Below are positions 52,414 to 61,333 of a DNA stretch of 64,000 nucleotides, one piece after another (the stretch's first letter is position 1; every line of letters begins with the position of its first letter). The position numbers and the translations under genes were made by a program. Source of the stretch: Nocardia colli (lineage in GTDB: Bacteria > Actinomycetota > Actinomycetes > Mycobacteriales > Mycobacteriaceae). A model generated the notes under the pieces. The model was given only the letters and a program-made list of their open reading frames with translations. It made no database searches and was not told the origin of the DNA. The DNA lies in the NCBI RefSeq assembly GCF_008704205.1, contig NZ_VXLC01000012.1, forward strand, positions 124,001 to 188,000. Direction: 5' to 3'.

Positions 52414-53100
52414 TCACGCCAATCGGCGCGCCAAATCCTCACCGAGCAGGACGAACACGTCGGTGGTGTGCTCGATCAGCTCGTCGCGGGTGAGCGGCAG
52501 TTCGCCCTGTAACCACGCGGTGAGCGTCTGCACCAGGCCACCGACCAGATAGTTGGCCCGGAAGTCGATCGCCGGATCGGAGTCCGGATCATCGATCCCG
52601 TAGAAGTCGATCCCCTCCGCGGCGACCATCCGCGCGAACACCCGCACCGTTTCCGTTGTGCGCGCCCGCAATTCCGGCGTCGCCATGCCGGCGACCAGCG
52701 TGACCTTGGCCTTGCGCGGATCGTCGGTGAGCAGGTGGATGCCCGCCGCGATCGCGGCCCGCGCCGTCGCCCGCGAGTCCTTCGGCGCGGTGCCGACCGC
52801 TGCCACGATCGCGACCGCGAGTTCCTCGGCGATGGTGTCGACGAGCGCGGTCAGCACGGCATCACGACTGTCGAAGCTCTCGTAGTAATACCGCTCGTTG
52901 AGCCCGGCCTGTGCGCACAGGCCGGAGACCGTCAGCTTGGCCAACCCTTGGCTGCCGATGATCTCCAATGCGGCTTCCAGCAATGCCGCCCGTCGCTGCG
53001 CCCGCCGTTCTTCGGCGGTGATCCCTCCATACGTCCGTTGGGCTGGCCCGCCCGCCGCCCGACCGCCACCCCCCACGGAATCGCTTCGCGATGCAGTCAC
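52414..53100 (-). CDS. TetR-family regulator divergent from DUF2236 copy 2
   Basis: A 228-residue TetR-type regulator: HTH at about residues 33-78 (LLEAALEIIGSQGLAKLTVSGLCAQAGLNERYYYESF, split) and a helical effector domain. The first 25 residues are a Gly/Ala-rich, probably disordered arm. GTG 53100 is the predicted start of transcription after CAGAAT (minus strand, 53107-53112). Two palindromes in the 98 bases to the divergent DUF2236 gene are its likely operators. Confidence 0.88.
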   Translation of the reverse strand: MTASRSDSVGGGGRAAGGPAQRTYGGITAEERRAQRRAALLEAALEIIGSQGLAKLTVSGLCAQAGLNERYYYESFDSRDAVLTALVDTIAEELAVAIVAAVGTAPKDSRATARAAIAAGIHLLTDDPRKAKVTLVAGMATPELRARTTETVRVFARMVAAEGIDFYGIDDPDSDPAIDFRANYLVGGLVQTLTAWLQGELPLTRDELIEHTTDVFVLLGEDLARRLA

Positions 53101-53106
53101 GAGTCG

Positions 53107-53112
53107 ATTCTG
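53107..53112 (-). promoter_or_regulatory. -10 box of the TetR gene (leaderless)
   Basis: CAGAAT on the minus strand ends seven bases before GTG 53100; the first base deviates from the TAnnnT pattern. Confidence 0.4.
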
Positions 53113-53123
53113 GCACGGCTCCA

Positions 53124-53147
53124 ATCTGGCAGAGAGTATTGCCAGAT
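53124..53147. promoter_or_regulatory. Operator ATCTGGCA-N8-TGCCAGAT, site 1
   Basis: ATCTGGCA (53124-53131) and TGCCAGAT (53140-53147) form a perfect palindrome. A second copy begins 30 bases further on (53154-53177), about three helical turns, so both would face the same side of the DNA. Confidence 0.75.
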
Positions 53148-53153
53148 TGCCGA

Positions 53154-53177
53154 ATCTGGCGGATGCTGTTGCCAGAT
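53154..53177. promoter_or_regulatory. Operator ATCTGGCG-N8-TGCCAGAT, site 2
   Basis: Same arms and spacer as site 1 with one mismatch (G at 53161). It ends nine bases before the ribosome binding site of the DUF2236 gene. Confidence 0.75.
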
Positions 53178-53198
53178 GCTCTCGATGAGGAGGCAGCA

Positions 53199-54155
53199 AT
53201 GTCCGAGCCCGGTTATTTCAGCGACCACTCCATGGCCCGGCGGGTGATGAGCAAGCGGGCCGTCGGCCTGACCTACGGCCAGCGTGCCCTGGTCGTCGGC
53301 GCGGTGCACCCGCTGCTCTACGTCGGCACCGCGGAGAACACCGAGCATCGGATGACGCCGTACACCCGGCTCTCGCTCACCGGTCATCTCTTCGAGGCCG
53401 TGTTCCTGGGCAGCAAGGCCGAGGCGGATCGCGCGCTGGCTTTCACCACGAACAAACACGCCAAGGTCCGCGGCGCCCTGCCCGAAGACGCCGGCCCGCA
53501 CCACCCGGCGGGCACCGGCTACTCCGCGCTCGACCCGCACCTGATGTACATGACGATGGCGTTCACCTTCGACTCCGCCGAGGTGATGTACGACCTGCTG
53601 GTCCGCACCCTGACCGACGGCGAGCGCGAGGGCCTGTACCAGGACTACGTGCGCTGGGCCGAGTTGTTCGGCATGCCCGCGGACGCGGCGCCGGGCAGCT
53701 ACCCGGAGTTCCGCGCGTCCTTCGACGCCTACCTCGCCTCCGACGAACTGTTCCTCACCGATGAGGCCCGGCTGGTCGGCTCCTACCTGGCCGGCCAGCG
53801 CGTGCCGTACCCACAGCGGATGCCCATGCAGCAGGTCACCTCCGCATTCTTCCTGCTGGTGCAGGGCAGTCTGCCGCCGCGGATCCGGCAGATGTACGGC
53901 ATGCGCTGGGGGCTCGCCGACCAGGTCGCGTACCGGGCGCTCGCCCAGGCCGTGCGCACCGCGCACGTGACGACGCCGCTGGTACCGCCGGTATTGCGCG
54001 GCACCCTGGCCGGGCCGAGCGCGCCGGTCTACAAGCTCGTTTCGCGGCGCGAGCACAAGCTGGTCACCAAGGGGCGGCCGAGTATGCCGGGGGTCGACCC
54101 GCGCAACTGGGTGGAGCGAAATCCACCTGAGCAGCGTCGCGCAGCGACTCGTTGA
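53199..54155 (+). CDS. DUF2236 / MpaB-family oxygenase-like protein (copy 2)
   Basis: A 318-residue DUF2236-family protein, only distantly similar to copy 1. Family-like stretches: SMARRVMSKRAVGLTYGQRALVVGAVHPLLYVGT, MTPYTRLSLTGHLFEAVFLGSKAEADRA, LDPHLMYMTMAFTFDSAEVMYDLL and MPADAAPGSYPEFRASFDAYL. Relatives include haem-binding oxygenases; no reaction can be assigned. ATG 53199 follows GAGGAGG. It is divergent from its TetR gene and has the two ATCTGGCA palindromes just upstream. trpS follows 48 bases downstream. Confidence 0.88.
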   Translation: MSEPGYFSDHSMARRVMSKRAVGLTYGQRALVVGAVHPLLYVGTAENTEHRMTPYTRLSLTGHLFEAVFLGSKAEADRALAFTTNKHAKVRGALPEDAGPHHPAGTGYSALDPHLMYMTMAFTFDSAEVMYDLLVRTLTDGEREGLYQDYVRWAELFGMPADAAPGSYPEFRASFDAYLASDELFLTDEARLVGSYLAGQRVPYPQRMPMQQVTSAFFLLVQGSLPPRIRQMYGMRWGLADQVAYRALAQAVRTAHVTTPLVPPVLRGTLAGPSAPVYKLVSRREHKLVTKGRPSMPGVDPRNWVERNPPEQRRAATR

Positions 54156-54203
54156 GGGGCGGTGGTCGGGCGACGGGTGGGCAGGGCATGGAAAGATCGG
54201 GGT

Positions 54204-55235
54204 ATGTCCGTTCCTGCAGAAGCCCCGGCCGCTGAACGTAAGCAGCGCGTCCTTTCCGGGATCCAGCCCACCGGTACCTCGTTCCACCTCGGCAACTACC
54301 TTGGGGCGCTGCAGTACTGGGTGACCATGCAGGACGACTACGACGCGCTCTACTTCATCCCGAACCTGCACGCGATCACCGTGCCGCAGGATCCGAAAGC
54401 GCTGAAGGCGCAGACCAAGGCCGCCGCCGCGCAGCTGCTCGCGCTCGGCATCGACCCGAAGAAGTCGACGCTGTTCGTGCAGAGCCAGGTGCCCGAGCAC
54501 GCCGAGCTGGCCTGGGTGCTCAGCTGCATCACCGGCTTCGGCGAGGCCAGCCGGATGACCCAGTTCAAGGACAAGTCGGTCAAGCAGGGCTCGGACAACG
54601 CGTCGGTCGGGCTGTTCACCTACCCGGTGCTGATGGCCTCGGACATCCTGCTCTACCGCCCGCACCAGGTGCCGGTCGGCGAGGATCAGCGCCAGCATCT
54701 GGAGCTGACCCGAAACCTGGCGCAGCGCTTCAACACCCGGTTCAAGAAGACCTTCGTGGTGCCCGAGGCGCACATCGAGAAGGGCACCGCCAAGATCTAC
54801 GACCTGCAGGATCCGACCTCGAAGATGAGCAAGTCGGCGTCCAGCGACGCGGGCCTGATCAACCTGCTCGACGATCCGAAGATCACCGCCAAGCGGGTCC
54901 GTTCCGCGGTCACCGACACGGAGCGGGAGATCCGCTACGACCCGGAGCAGAAGCCGGGCGTGAGCAACCTGCTGGTGATCCTGAGCTCGCTGTCCGGCAG
55001 CCCGATCGTCACGCTCGAAAAGGATTACGCGGGCAAGGGCTACGGCGACCTGAAATCCGATGTGGCCGACGCGCTGGTCGAATTTGTCACGCCTTTGCAG
55101 GCGAAGGTGCGAGAGTACTTGTCGGATCAGGGCGAACTCGACCGTATCCTCGCCGCCGGTGCCGAGCGTGCGCGAGAGATCGCCGGCAACACCCTCGCAC
55201 AGGTATACGACCGAGTGGGCCTGCTGGCCCGCTAG
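54204..55235 (+). CDS. trpS: Tryptophanyl-tRNA synthetase
   Basis: A 343-residue class I aminoacyl-tRNA synthetase that charges tRNA-Trp. The N-terminal GIQPTGTSFHLGNYLGALQYW contains the HIGH-like signature (FHLGN), DLQDPTSKMSKSASSDAG holds KMSKS, and VLMASDILLYRPHQVPVGEDQ is typical TrpRS. ATG 54204 gives normal family length; AAAGAT seven bases before its predicted start hints at a leaderless message, but CGGGG is also present as a weak ribosome binding site. The order trpS then YihY-type gene is conserved with M. tuberculosis. Confidence 0.96.
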   Translation: MSVPAEAPAAERKQRVLSGIQPTGTSFHLGNYLGALQYWVTMQDDYDALYFIPNLHAITVPQDPKALKAQTKAAAAQLLALGIDPKKSTLFVQSQVPEHAELAWVLSCITGFGEASRMTQFKDKSVKQGSDNASVGLFTYPVLMASDILLYRPHQVPVGEDQRQHLELTRNLAQRFNTRFKKTFVVPEAHIEKGTAKIYDLQDPTSKMSKSASSDAGLINLLDDPKITAKRVRSAVTDTEREIRYDPEQKPGVSNLLVILSSLSGSPIVTLEKDYAGKGYGDLKSDVADALVEFVTPLQAKVREYLSDQGELDRILAAGAERAREIAGNTLAQVYDRVGLLAR

Positions 55236-55274
55236 CGGCGGCACCTGCGAGATCTCTCCTGAAGGGGCGAACTG

Positions 55275-56303
55275 GTGCAGGTGATCGACAACATCAAGGC
55301 CGGGATCGAGCGACGGATCCAGGCGCTGCCATGGCTGGACCATCTGGTGCGCGCGGGTGGGCGATATCAGCGCCAGCGCGGCGACTACTACGCGGCGGGC
55401 ATCACGTATTTCACCGTGCTGTCGCTGTTTCCGCTGCTGATGGTCGCCTTCGCGATCGCGGGTTTCGTGCTGTCCAGCAATCCTGATCTGCTCAGCGAGG
55501 TGCAGACCAAGATCGTCGACAACATTCCCGGCTCCCTCGGTGAGCAGCTGAACGAGCTGATCGACAAGGCGATCGAGTCGCGCGGCACGGTCGGCGTCAT
55601 CGGTCTGCTGGCCGGGATCTGGTCCGGGCTCGGCTGGATGGCCAACCTGCGGGCGGCGCTGACCGAGCAGTGGGAGCAGAAGAGCGAGGACCAGAACTGG
55701 TTCCTGGCCAAGCTGTCCGATCTCGGCGCGCTACTCGGTCTCGGTCTGGCCTTCGTTGTCTCCCTCGGGCTTTCCGCGCTGGCCTCCAGCACCCTCGGCG
55801 CGCGGCTGCTGATCAGCCTCGGCCTGTCGCACCTGCCCGGCGCCCGGCTGCTGCTGGCGCAGGCGTCGATCCTGCTCGGCTTCCTCGCCTCCTGGGCGGT
55901 GTTCGCCTGGATCATCGCCCGGCTGCCCCGCGAACCGGTCACCCTGGCCAGCGCGGCCAAGGCCGCAGCTCTGGCCGCCGTGGTCTTCGAGGTATTCAAG
56001 TTCGTCGCCTCGATCTACCTGCAAAAGGTGCTGAGCAGCCCCGCGGGCGCTGCTTTCGGTTCGATCATCGGCCTGATGGTCTTCAGCTACGTCACCTACC
56101 GCATCATCCTGTTCGCCACGGCCTGGGCCGCCACCGCCTCCGACAACGAGCGCGAAGCCGACATCCCCGCGCCGCCCGCCGCCATCATCGCCCCGCGCAC
56201 GTCAGCCCGCGAACTCTCCGTCGGCGCGGGAGCCACCTTCTTCGGCGCAGGAGCCCTTGCGGCCCTTGCGCTTTCGACCCTGCGCCGACCGCGCGGCCGG
56301 TGA
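55275..56303 (+). CDS. YihY/BrkB-family inner membrane protein (YhjD-like)
   Basis: A 342-residue membrane protein with six predicted helices and a cytoplasmic or disordered tail. Family motifs: GDYYAAGITYFTVLSLFPLLMVAFA in the first helix, GLLAGIWSGLGWMANLRAALTEQWE, and FGSIIGLMVFSYVTYRIILFATAWAATA. The old name ribonuclease BN for this family is not supported by the sequence. GTG 55275 follows GAAGGGG. It lies 39 bases behind trpS and is probably co-transcribed; the same pair occurs in mycobacteria. The transport or envelope role is unknown. Confidence 0.9.
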   Translation: MQVIDNIKAGIERRIQALPWLDHLVRAGGRYQRQRGDYYAAGITYFTVLSLFPLLMVAFAIAGFVLSSNPDLLSEVQTKIVDNIPGSLGEQLNELIDKAIESRGTVGVIGLLAGIWSGLGWMANLRAALTEQWEQKSEDQNWFLAKLSDLGALLGLGLAFVVSLGLSALASSTLGARLLISLGLSHLPGARLLLAQASILLGFLASWAVFAWIIARLPREPVTLASAAKAAALAAVVFEVFKFVASIYLQKVLSSPAGAAFGSIIGLMVFSYVTYRIILFATAWAATASDNEREADIPAPPAAIIAPRTSARELSVGAGATFFGAGALAALALSTLRRPRGR

Positions 56304-56404
56304 GTGCGAGCTTTCCTCCGGCGCGGGCAGCGGCCGCAGCCATCCTCGATCGTGTCGCCAGTGACTCACTGTTGTCCTCTCCGACATAGGAATTCGCGCA
56401 CAGT

Positions 56405-57529
56405 TCACGCCGAACTGCCCTGCGGCATATCGCGCCGTCGCACGGCGGGCAGGAAGTAATCCTCGATCTGGTCCGGGCCGGCGCCACCCCAGATGCCGAG
56501 CGGCAGATAAACATGGAACAGCCACACCGCCAGTAGTCGGCCGAATGACGGGTACCTGCCGTCCTGAGGGCGAATGACGACCAAGCCGAACAGCGCTTTG
56601 CCGATCGTTGTATGGATCATCGACTGGATGATGATCCGGTCGAATGCGGATGCGGCGAGAAAGAAGCCCACCGCCACAGCGGGATTGGCGCCGAGATGCT
56701 GCCAGTCGTGCCGTGCGGCAGCGTCCGTGGAGAACTCGGGACTCACGGCAATCGCGGCTCCGACACCACATCCCACATGGATGACCCAATCGAGGATGAA
56801 GGCGATGGTGCGGCGCAGCGTGCGCGGCGAGGGATATCTGGAATCCTCCTTCCCACCATGCCGTTTCGGCTGTCCCTGCGATTCGTCCACCGGCTTCATC
56901 GAGAGGCGTCCGCGCTCCCGGGTCAGCTGGTACTCGGGTCGCGACGAGGTGCTCCGATCCGGTTGATCGCTCGGCTCGTTCGTCCGGAAGGTGAGCTGCG
57001 GCGGGGTTCTGGAACCGGAGCGGTAGGCGTAACGCAGATCGCCGCCGCCCGGTCTGGAGATGATCCCGTACTTCATCGGGTCGCCGGCGAACCAGATCTC
57101 GGAGGTGTTGTGGTTCACCAGCTTTCCGAGATCTTTGGGCCAGGTGCTCAGGATGAGGGTGGATACCGGCAGGCGATTCCGATCGAGCAGTTGTACCCAC
57201 TCGTAGCGTCCGGTGGCGAGGTAGTTCACCGGCCAGGACGACCAGGGATAGCGGCTCAGCGCCTTGCGCCTTCTCCGGTTGATCCACAGCAGCACCCCGC
57301 CGAAGATCAGCCCGACCGTCATGCTCGCCGCCGACAGATTTATGCCGAGCGAGACCAGTTTCGCCAGGTTGCTCGAGGTGACCCGGGGCTGGACATCGAT
57401 CAGGAACACGGTGAGCGGCAGGCAGCCCAGGCCGATCAGTAACAGGAGCCAGCGGATGGCCCTGCCCTTTCGCATCGCAGCCCTGGTCTCCGGGCACGAC
57501 TTGGCCGGCGGTTCGTTCGTCATGATCAT
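56405..57529 (-). CDS. RDD-family membrane protein
   Basis: A 374-residue protein. Two N-terminal helices (WLLLLIGLGCLPLTVFLI; AASMTVGLIFGGVLLWI), a cytoplasmic middle part of about 120 residues (YEWVQLLDRNRLPVSTLILSTWPKD), then an RDD domain with the eponymous Arg and Asps (TLRRTIAFILDWVIH, ASAFDRIIIQSMIHTTIGKALFGLVV). It is last in a four-gene operon with WXG100-like genes and starts four bases after the preceding stop. The start may be ATG 57529 or 57523. A role in the secretion or immunity side of that cluster is inferred only from position. Confidence 0.8.
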   Translation of the reverse strand: MIMTNEPPAKSCPETRAAMRKGRAIRWLLLLIGLGCLPLTVFLIDVQPRVTSSNLAKLVSLGINLSAASMTVGLIFGGVLLWINRRRRKALSRYPWSSWPVNYLATGRYEWVQLLDRNRLPVSTLILSTWPKDLGKLVNHNTSEIWFAGDPMKYGIISRPGGGDLRYAYRSGSRTPPQLTFRTNEPSDQPDRSTSSRPEYQLTRERGRLSMKPVDESQGQPKRHGGKEDSRYPSPRTLRRTIAFILDWVIHVGCGVGAAIAVSPEFSTDAAARHDWQHLGANPAVAVGFFLAASAFDRIIIQSMIHTTIGKALFGLVVIRPQDGRYPSFGRLLAVWLFHVYLPLGIWGGAGPDQIEDYFLPAVRRRDMPQGSSA

Positions 57530-57533
57530 CGGC

Positions 57534-58202
57534 TCACAGATCCAGCGAGGAGGAAGTGCCGGGCTGGGCGACTGGCGTGCCGAAATCCACGGAGGCGGCC
57601 ATCGCCGCGATCATCGGAACGAATTCCTCGCCGTATTCGACGAACGGCGTCGAGAACTCGATGGCGGCAACGGCGGCGCCGTCGGGTGCGGGAACAACGG
57701 CCTCCAGTTGATACACCTTCTGGTCGAGCTCGGCGGATGTTCGATCGGCGAGATCGGGAGCCGGGAGCGTTCTCCGCCGATCGAACAGGAGAATCGGCCG
57801 CTCCGATATCTCGATGAACTCGATATTCTCGAAGGTCTCGCCACCGCCGCTGCTTGCCGTCAATACGTCCGCCAGGGTCAAGCGCGGATTCTGTCGTTCG
57901 CCGTATTCATGCAGCGAGACAATCAGATTGGACGATATCGGCTGTCCGTCGGCGGCCGAATGCCGGCCGAGACCGCAATAGACCGCGTTCACCTGGGTGA
58001 CCCTGGTGAGCAGCACTCTCAACGCTTGCAGCACAGCGGGCGCCGCTGAACTCACGGTGCCGGGGCCGAGTTCGGCGAACATCGATGCGGTGCGGGCTAT
58101 CGAGCCGTCGATGTCGTCCAGCGGAAGCGCGACGTATCCGGCGGGTATGTCCATCGTGATCGACAGGGGCGCGGAGGCTTCGGGCGCAGACACGTCGATC
58201 AC
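57534..58202 (-). CDS. Hypothetical protein in WXG100-type operon
   Basis: A 222-residue soluble protein without signal peptide or membrane helix. Segments include SITMDIPAGYVALPLDDIDG, AVYCGLGRHSAADGQPISSNLIVSLHEYG, and a late VAAIEFSTPFVEYGEEFVPMIAAMAASVDF. Such mixed alpha/beta proteins are frequent next to type VII substrates in Nocardia and mycobacteria, but I cannot name a family. GTG 58202 lies three bases after the stop of the long WXG-type protein. It could be its immunity or chaperone partner; that is an inference from gene order. Confidence 0.7.
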   Translation of the reverse strand: MIDVSAPEASAPLSITMDIPAGYVALPLDDIDGSIARTASMFAELGPGTVSSAAPAVLQALRVLLTRVTQVNAVYCGLGRHSAADGQPISSNLIVSLHEYGERQNPRLTLADVLTASSGGGETFENIEFIEISERPILLFDRRRTLPAPDLADRTSAELDQKVYQLEAVVPAPDGAAVAAIEFSTPFVEYGEEFVPMIAAMAASVDFGTPVAQPGTSSSLDL

Positions 58203-58205
58203 CCG

Positions 58206-59483
58206 CTACCGGGACAGCACGGGGTCGAGGATGGAATTGACCACCTTGCCGGAACGGGAGAACAAGTCGATGGCCTCGGCGGCGGTCACGGCTTCGGCGT
58301 GCTTTCCGGCTACGCCGGTAGCTTGCAACACAGTGCGCGTCGCACTGTCGAGGCTCAGCGCTTCGACCACCTTGGGCACGCCGGGAACCCACCCGGCCGC
58401 CTTCGAAACGATCCCCGGTTCGTGGGTCACGGCGTTGTAGGCGGCGCCGCCGATCCGCTCCAGCCCACCCAGTGCCTGCGCGGCGTGCGCGCCGTCGGCG
58501 ACCGCATCGCCGCCGCGGAGCAACCCCCAGCCGACCTTTCCGACGCCGACGCCGGCTCCGCCGACCGGGGCGAGTCCGAGTGAGTCGAGTCCGACCGTCT
58601 TCCACGCATCCAGCTCTCCGTTCTTCAAGCCGTCACGTATCTCCGGATCCGACAGGTCCAGCGCCAGCAGTCCCGCGGTGGCGCCGGCGGCGACCGCGAA
58701 GCCGATGATGTCGAACGGCGGGGGCGTCACCAGGGCGACCAGACCGCCGACCGCGGCGATGATGGACAGCGCTTGGTGGACGCCCTCGCGATGCTCGTCG
58801 ATCCACTTCCCGACGCCCTTCACCGCGTCGGCGATGCGATCCCAGATGCTCTTGTCCGGCGGGCTAGGGGCGAAATCCTTTGCCGCGGCGTCCAATTCGG
58901 TGGCCGCGCGGCGGGCGGTGCCGTCGTGCTGGGTTTCCAGGTCGCGGGCGCGCCGGCGGATGGAGTCGATCTTGCCTTGCCAGTTGTCGACGGCGGTGCT
59001 CGCCGAACGGACCTGGGCGGTGGCCGCGTCGAGGCGGGTTTGGGCGGCTCGCAGTTCGCTCTGGTCGGTGAACATCACATTCGCCAGGGCGAGGTCCGGG
59101 TTGGACTTGGCGGATTGCAGGGTCGCGACGGCCTGGGTGTGCTGGGTTTCGGCGTCGGCGGCCTCGGCTTCGAGTCCCTTGGCTGTGTCCTGGTAGCCGA
59201 CTAGATCGGTGTGCCACTGGTCGAGCACGCTGATCGCGCGTTCGAGGGACTTCTGCGCGTAGCCGAGATCCTGGCCGAGGGTGGCGTCGAAGTTGGCGCG
59301 GAACGCGTCGCCCGCGTCGCCTTTCCACACGTTGTCGTTGCTGTTGCGCAGGCGGGTGAGGAGGTCGTTGGTTTCGCGGACCGCGTCGGCCGAGGTGTTG
59401 ATCTGCCCGCGCAGGCCGGCGACGTCGGTCGGGGCGCCGGGGACCGGGTTGAACCCGAGGTTGGGGTACGGGTTGGCGCTCAT
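58206..59483 (-). CDS. Putative type VII-secreted protein with N-terminal WXG-like helical domain
   Basis: A 425-residue protein. Residues 1-100 form a helical hairpin in WXG100 style (LLTRLRNSNDNVWKGDAGDAFRANF with W-x-G at the turn), then long coiled-coil helices with Ala/Gln/Glu (AEAADAETQHTQAVATL, ARDLETQHDGTARRAATELDAAAKDF) to about 215. A central hydrophobic stretch (SIIAAVGGLVALVTPPPFDIIGFAVAAGATAGLLAL) could insert in membranes, and a C-terminal domain of about 150 residues is of unknown type. The layout resembles polymorphic toxins exported by ESX-type systems. It overlaps the small upstream gene by four bases. Confidence 0.75.
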   Translation of the reverse strand: MSANPYPNLGFNPVPGAPTDVAGLRGQINTSADAVRETNDLLTRLRNSNDNVWKGDAGDAFRANFDATLGQDLGYAQKSLERAISVLDQWHTDLVGYQDTAKGLEAEAADAETQHTQAVATLQSAKSNPDLALANVMFTDQSELRAAQTRLDAATAQVRSASTAVDNWQGKIDSIRRRARDLETQHDGTARRAATELDAAAKDFAPSPPDKSIWDRIADAVKGVGKWIDEHREGVHQALSIIAAVGGLVALVTPPPFDIIGFAVAAGATAGLLALDLSDPEIRDGLKNGELDAWKTVGLDSLGLAPVGGAGVGVGKVGWGLLRGGDAVADGAHAAQALGGLERIGGAAYNAVTHEPGIVSKAAGWVPGVPKVVEALSLDSATRTVLQATGVAGKHAEAVTAAEAIDLFSRSGKVVNSILDPVLSR

Positions 59484-59788
59484 GCCTCGGCCTGCGTCTT
59501 TCCGTCGATCGCGGCCGTCACCTGGTCGAGCGCCTTGGCGATGGCGGTGTCGACGTCCTGGTAGGCGTCGTGGCACTTGCTCACGCCCTCCGCGGTGACC
59601 TTGGCCGACTCGCCGATCCGCTCGATGCCGAAGTGCCACCGGCGCTGGAAACTGTCGGCGGCGTCATTGAGCACCGTCGTGCCGATATCGCCGTGACCGT
59701 CCCTGGTCATCGCCGTCATCGCGTCGTTGAGCACCTGCTCGGCGCCGCGTAGTGACTGGACGGTCTTGCCCAGCACCTCGATGTCCAC
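59480..59788 (-). CDS. WXG100-like small protein
   Basis: About 102 residues, all alpha-helical, the size of ESAT-6/WXG100 proteins. The two helices flank FQRRWHFGIERI, where W-x-x-G stands for the W-x-G turn. Near the C-terminus YQDVD fits the YxxxD/E secretion signal of type VII partners. GTG 59788 gives the normal size; ATG 59821 would add 11 residues. It is the first gene of the operon and probably forms a helical bundle with the N-terminal domain of the next protein. No ESX core (EccC, EccD) genes are in the window. Confidence 0.7.
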   Translation of the reverse strand: MDIEVLGKTVQSLRGAEQVLNDAMTAMTRDGHGDIGTTVLNDAADSFQRRWHFGIERIGESAKVTAEGVSKCHDAYQDVDTAIAKALDQVTAAIDGKTQAEA

Positions 59789-59991
59789 GCCAAGAATTCC
59801 AGCCAAGTCAACGCACCCCATCGCCTGCAGCGACCGCATCCGGTCGACGGAAATCGCCTACACAAGCCATAGACGCAGCGTCGCGCGAAACGGTTCCATC
59901 GCCGCGAACATTGCACGATGCGGGGTGCGATTTCGAACCTGGCACTCGCCGGCGGCCCGGACGAGGCCGCCAGGCAGTCGAGAGGCCGGTG

Positions 59992-61275
59992 CTATCGCCG
60001 CCGGTTCATCCGCCGCGCACCGAGCAACAGCGCGAGCACCAGGATGACGCCGCCGACGATCCAGACGGTGCGGTTGTCGCCGTGCCCGTCCTCGGCCAGC
60101 GGACGGGAATCCTGGTCCCTCGGCGGCGGGGAGGCAAGGGCCGCACCGGTTTTCGATTGCTTGCGATCGGGCTCGGGGAGTTTCCCGACGGACGCACCGC
60201 GGGGGAGGGCGAAGCCGTAGTCGAGCAGGCGGGCCGCCTGGTCGGACGGGCGCAACGGCCGGACGTCGGCCTTGAGCAGGGTGACGGAGAGCCGGCGACC
60301 GTCGCGTTCGGCGCCGGCGACGAAGGTCTGCCTGGCGTCGTCGGTGAAACCGGTCTTGCCGCCGAGGGCGCCGTCGTAGTCGTAGAGCAGGTGGTTGTCG
60401 TTGCCGATGGGGAAGCCCGGGTGGTCTTTGTCACCCTCGATCTTCGGGTTCGCGGGATAGCCGGGGAAGTCGATCTGCTCGGTGTGGATGAACTCGGCGA
60501 ACAGCGGAATGGTCATGGCCTCGCGGAACAGGACGGACAGGTCATATGCCGAGGTGCTCATGCCCGGTCCGTCCAGGCCGGACGGGCTGGCGGTGCGAGT
60601 GTCCAAGGCGCCCAACGACTTCGCGAGCTCGTTCATCTTCGCGACGGTGGCCGCTTCGCCGCCGAGCTGGGTGGCGATAGCGTGCGCCGCGTCGTTGCCG
60701 GAGGCCATGATCAGGCCCTGCATGAGCTGGCGGTTGGTGTAGCGGCCACCGGGTCCGATGCCGACCCGGGTGCCGTCGGCGTTCGCGTCGTCCTCGGTGC
60801 CGATGACCGTCTTGTTCAGGTCCAGGGTGCGCAGCGCGATCGTGGCGAGCAGCACCTTGATGGTGCTGGCGGGCCGGTAGCGGCCGTGCGGGTCCTTGGC
60901 CGCGAGCACCTCGCCGGTGTCCAGGTCCGACAGTTGCCAGGCAGTCGCCGAAATGTCTTGCGGCGCAGGGGGCGCCCCCTTGGGCAGCACCGCGCCGCAC
61001 TCGCCGAGCCGGCCGCCGCCGACCGGCGGGGTGGGGATGGGCAGTGCGGTCGGCGTCGGCTCGCCGGGCGCCGGCACCTCGGATTCGTCGATCGGCGCGG
61101 GCGGCCGCGTTTTCTGCGGGCAGCCGTCGGTATTGGGGGTGGTGAACGGCGTCGTCGGTGTGCTCGGCGCCGGCGCGGCGAGCGCCGGAACGGCCGTCCC
61201 CGCGATCACCGCCAAGGCAGCCAGCGCGGAACCGAGGCGGAGTGTGGCGCGGCGGCGCGAGTCCCGGATCTTCAT
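59992..61275 (-). CDS. D-alanyl-D-alanine carboxypeptidase (DacB1-like)
   Basis: A 427-residue penicillin-binding protein of the S11 family that trims D-Ala from peptidoglycan stem peptides. It has a Sec signal peptide (LGSALAALAVIAGTAVPALAAP), a Pro/Thr-rich linker to about 95, the catalytic SxxK in RPASTIKVLLA, SGN in LIMASGNDAAH, and KTG in LGGKTGFTDDARQ, then a C-terminal membrane anchor (TVWIVGGVILVLALLLGA) with RRMNRRR. ATG 61275 is used. M. tuberculosis dacB1 occupies the same place in the gene order. Its position beside the WXG operon is probably incidental. Confidence 0.93.
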   Translation of the reverse strand: MKIRDSRRRATLRLGSALAALAVIAGTAVPALAAPAPSTPTTPFTTPNTDGCPQKTRPPAPIDESEVPAPGEPTPTALPIPTPPVGGGRLGECGAVLPKGAPPAPQDISATAWQLSDLDTGEVLAAKDPHGRYRPASTIKVLLATIALRTLDLNKTVIGTEDDANADGTRVGIGPGGRYTNRQLMQGLIMASGNDAAHAIATQLGGEAATVAKMNELAKSLGALDTRTASPSGLDGPGMSTSAYDLSVLFREAMTIPLFAEFIHTEQIDFPGYPANPKIEGDKDHPGFPIGNDNHLLYDYDGALGGKTGFTDDARQTFVAGAERDGRRLSVTLLKADVRPLRPSDQAARLLDYGFALPRGASVGKLPEPDRKQSKTGAALASPPPRDQDSRPLAEDGHGDNRTVWIVGGVILVLALLLGARRMNRRR

Positions 61276-61333
61276 CGTTCGCGAGCCTAGCGATTCCACG
61301 GCGGGTCGGCCGAATGCACGCCGGAGCGGGGTA

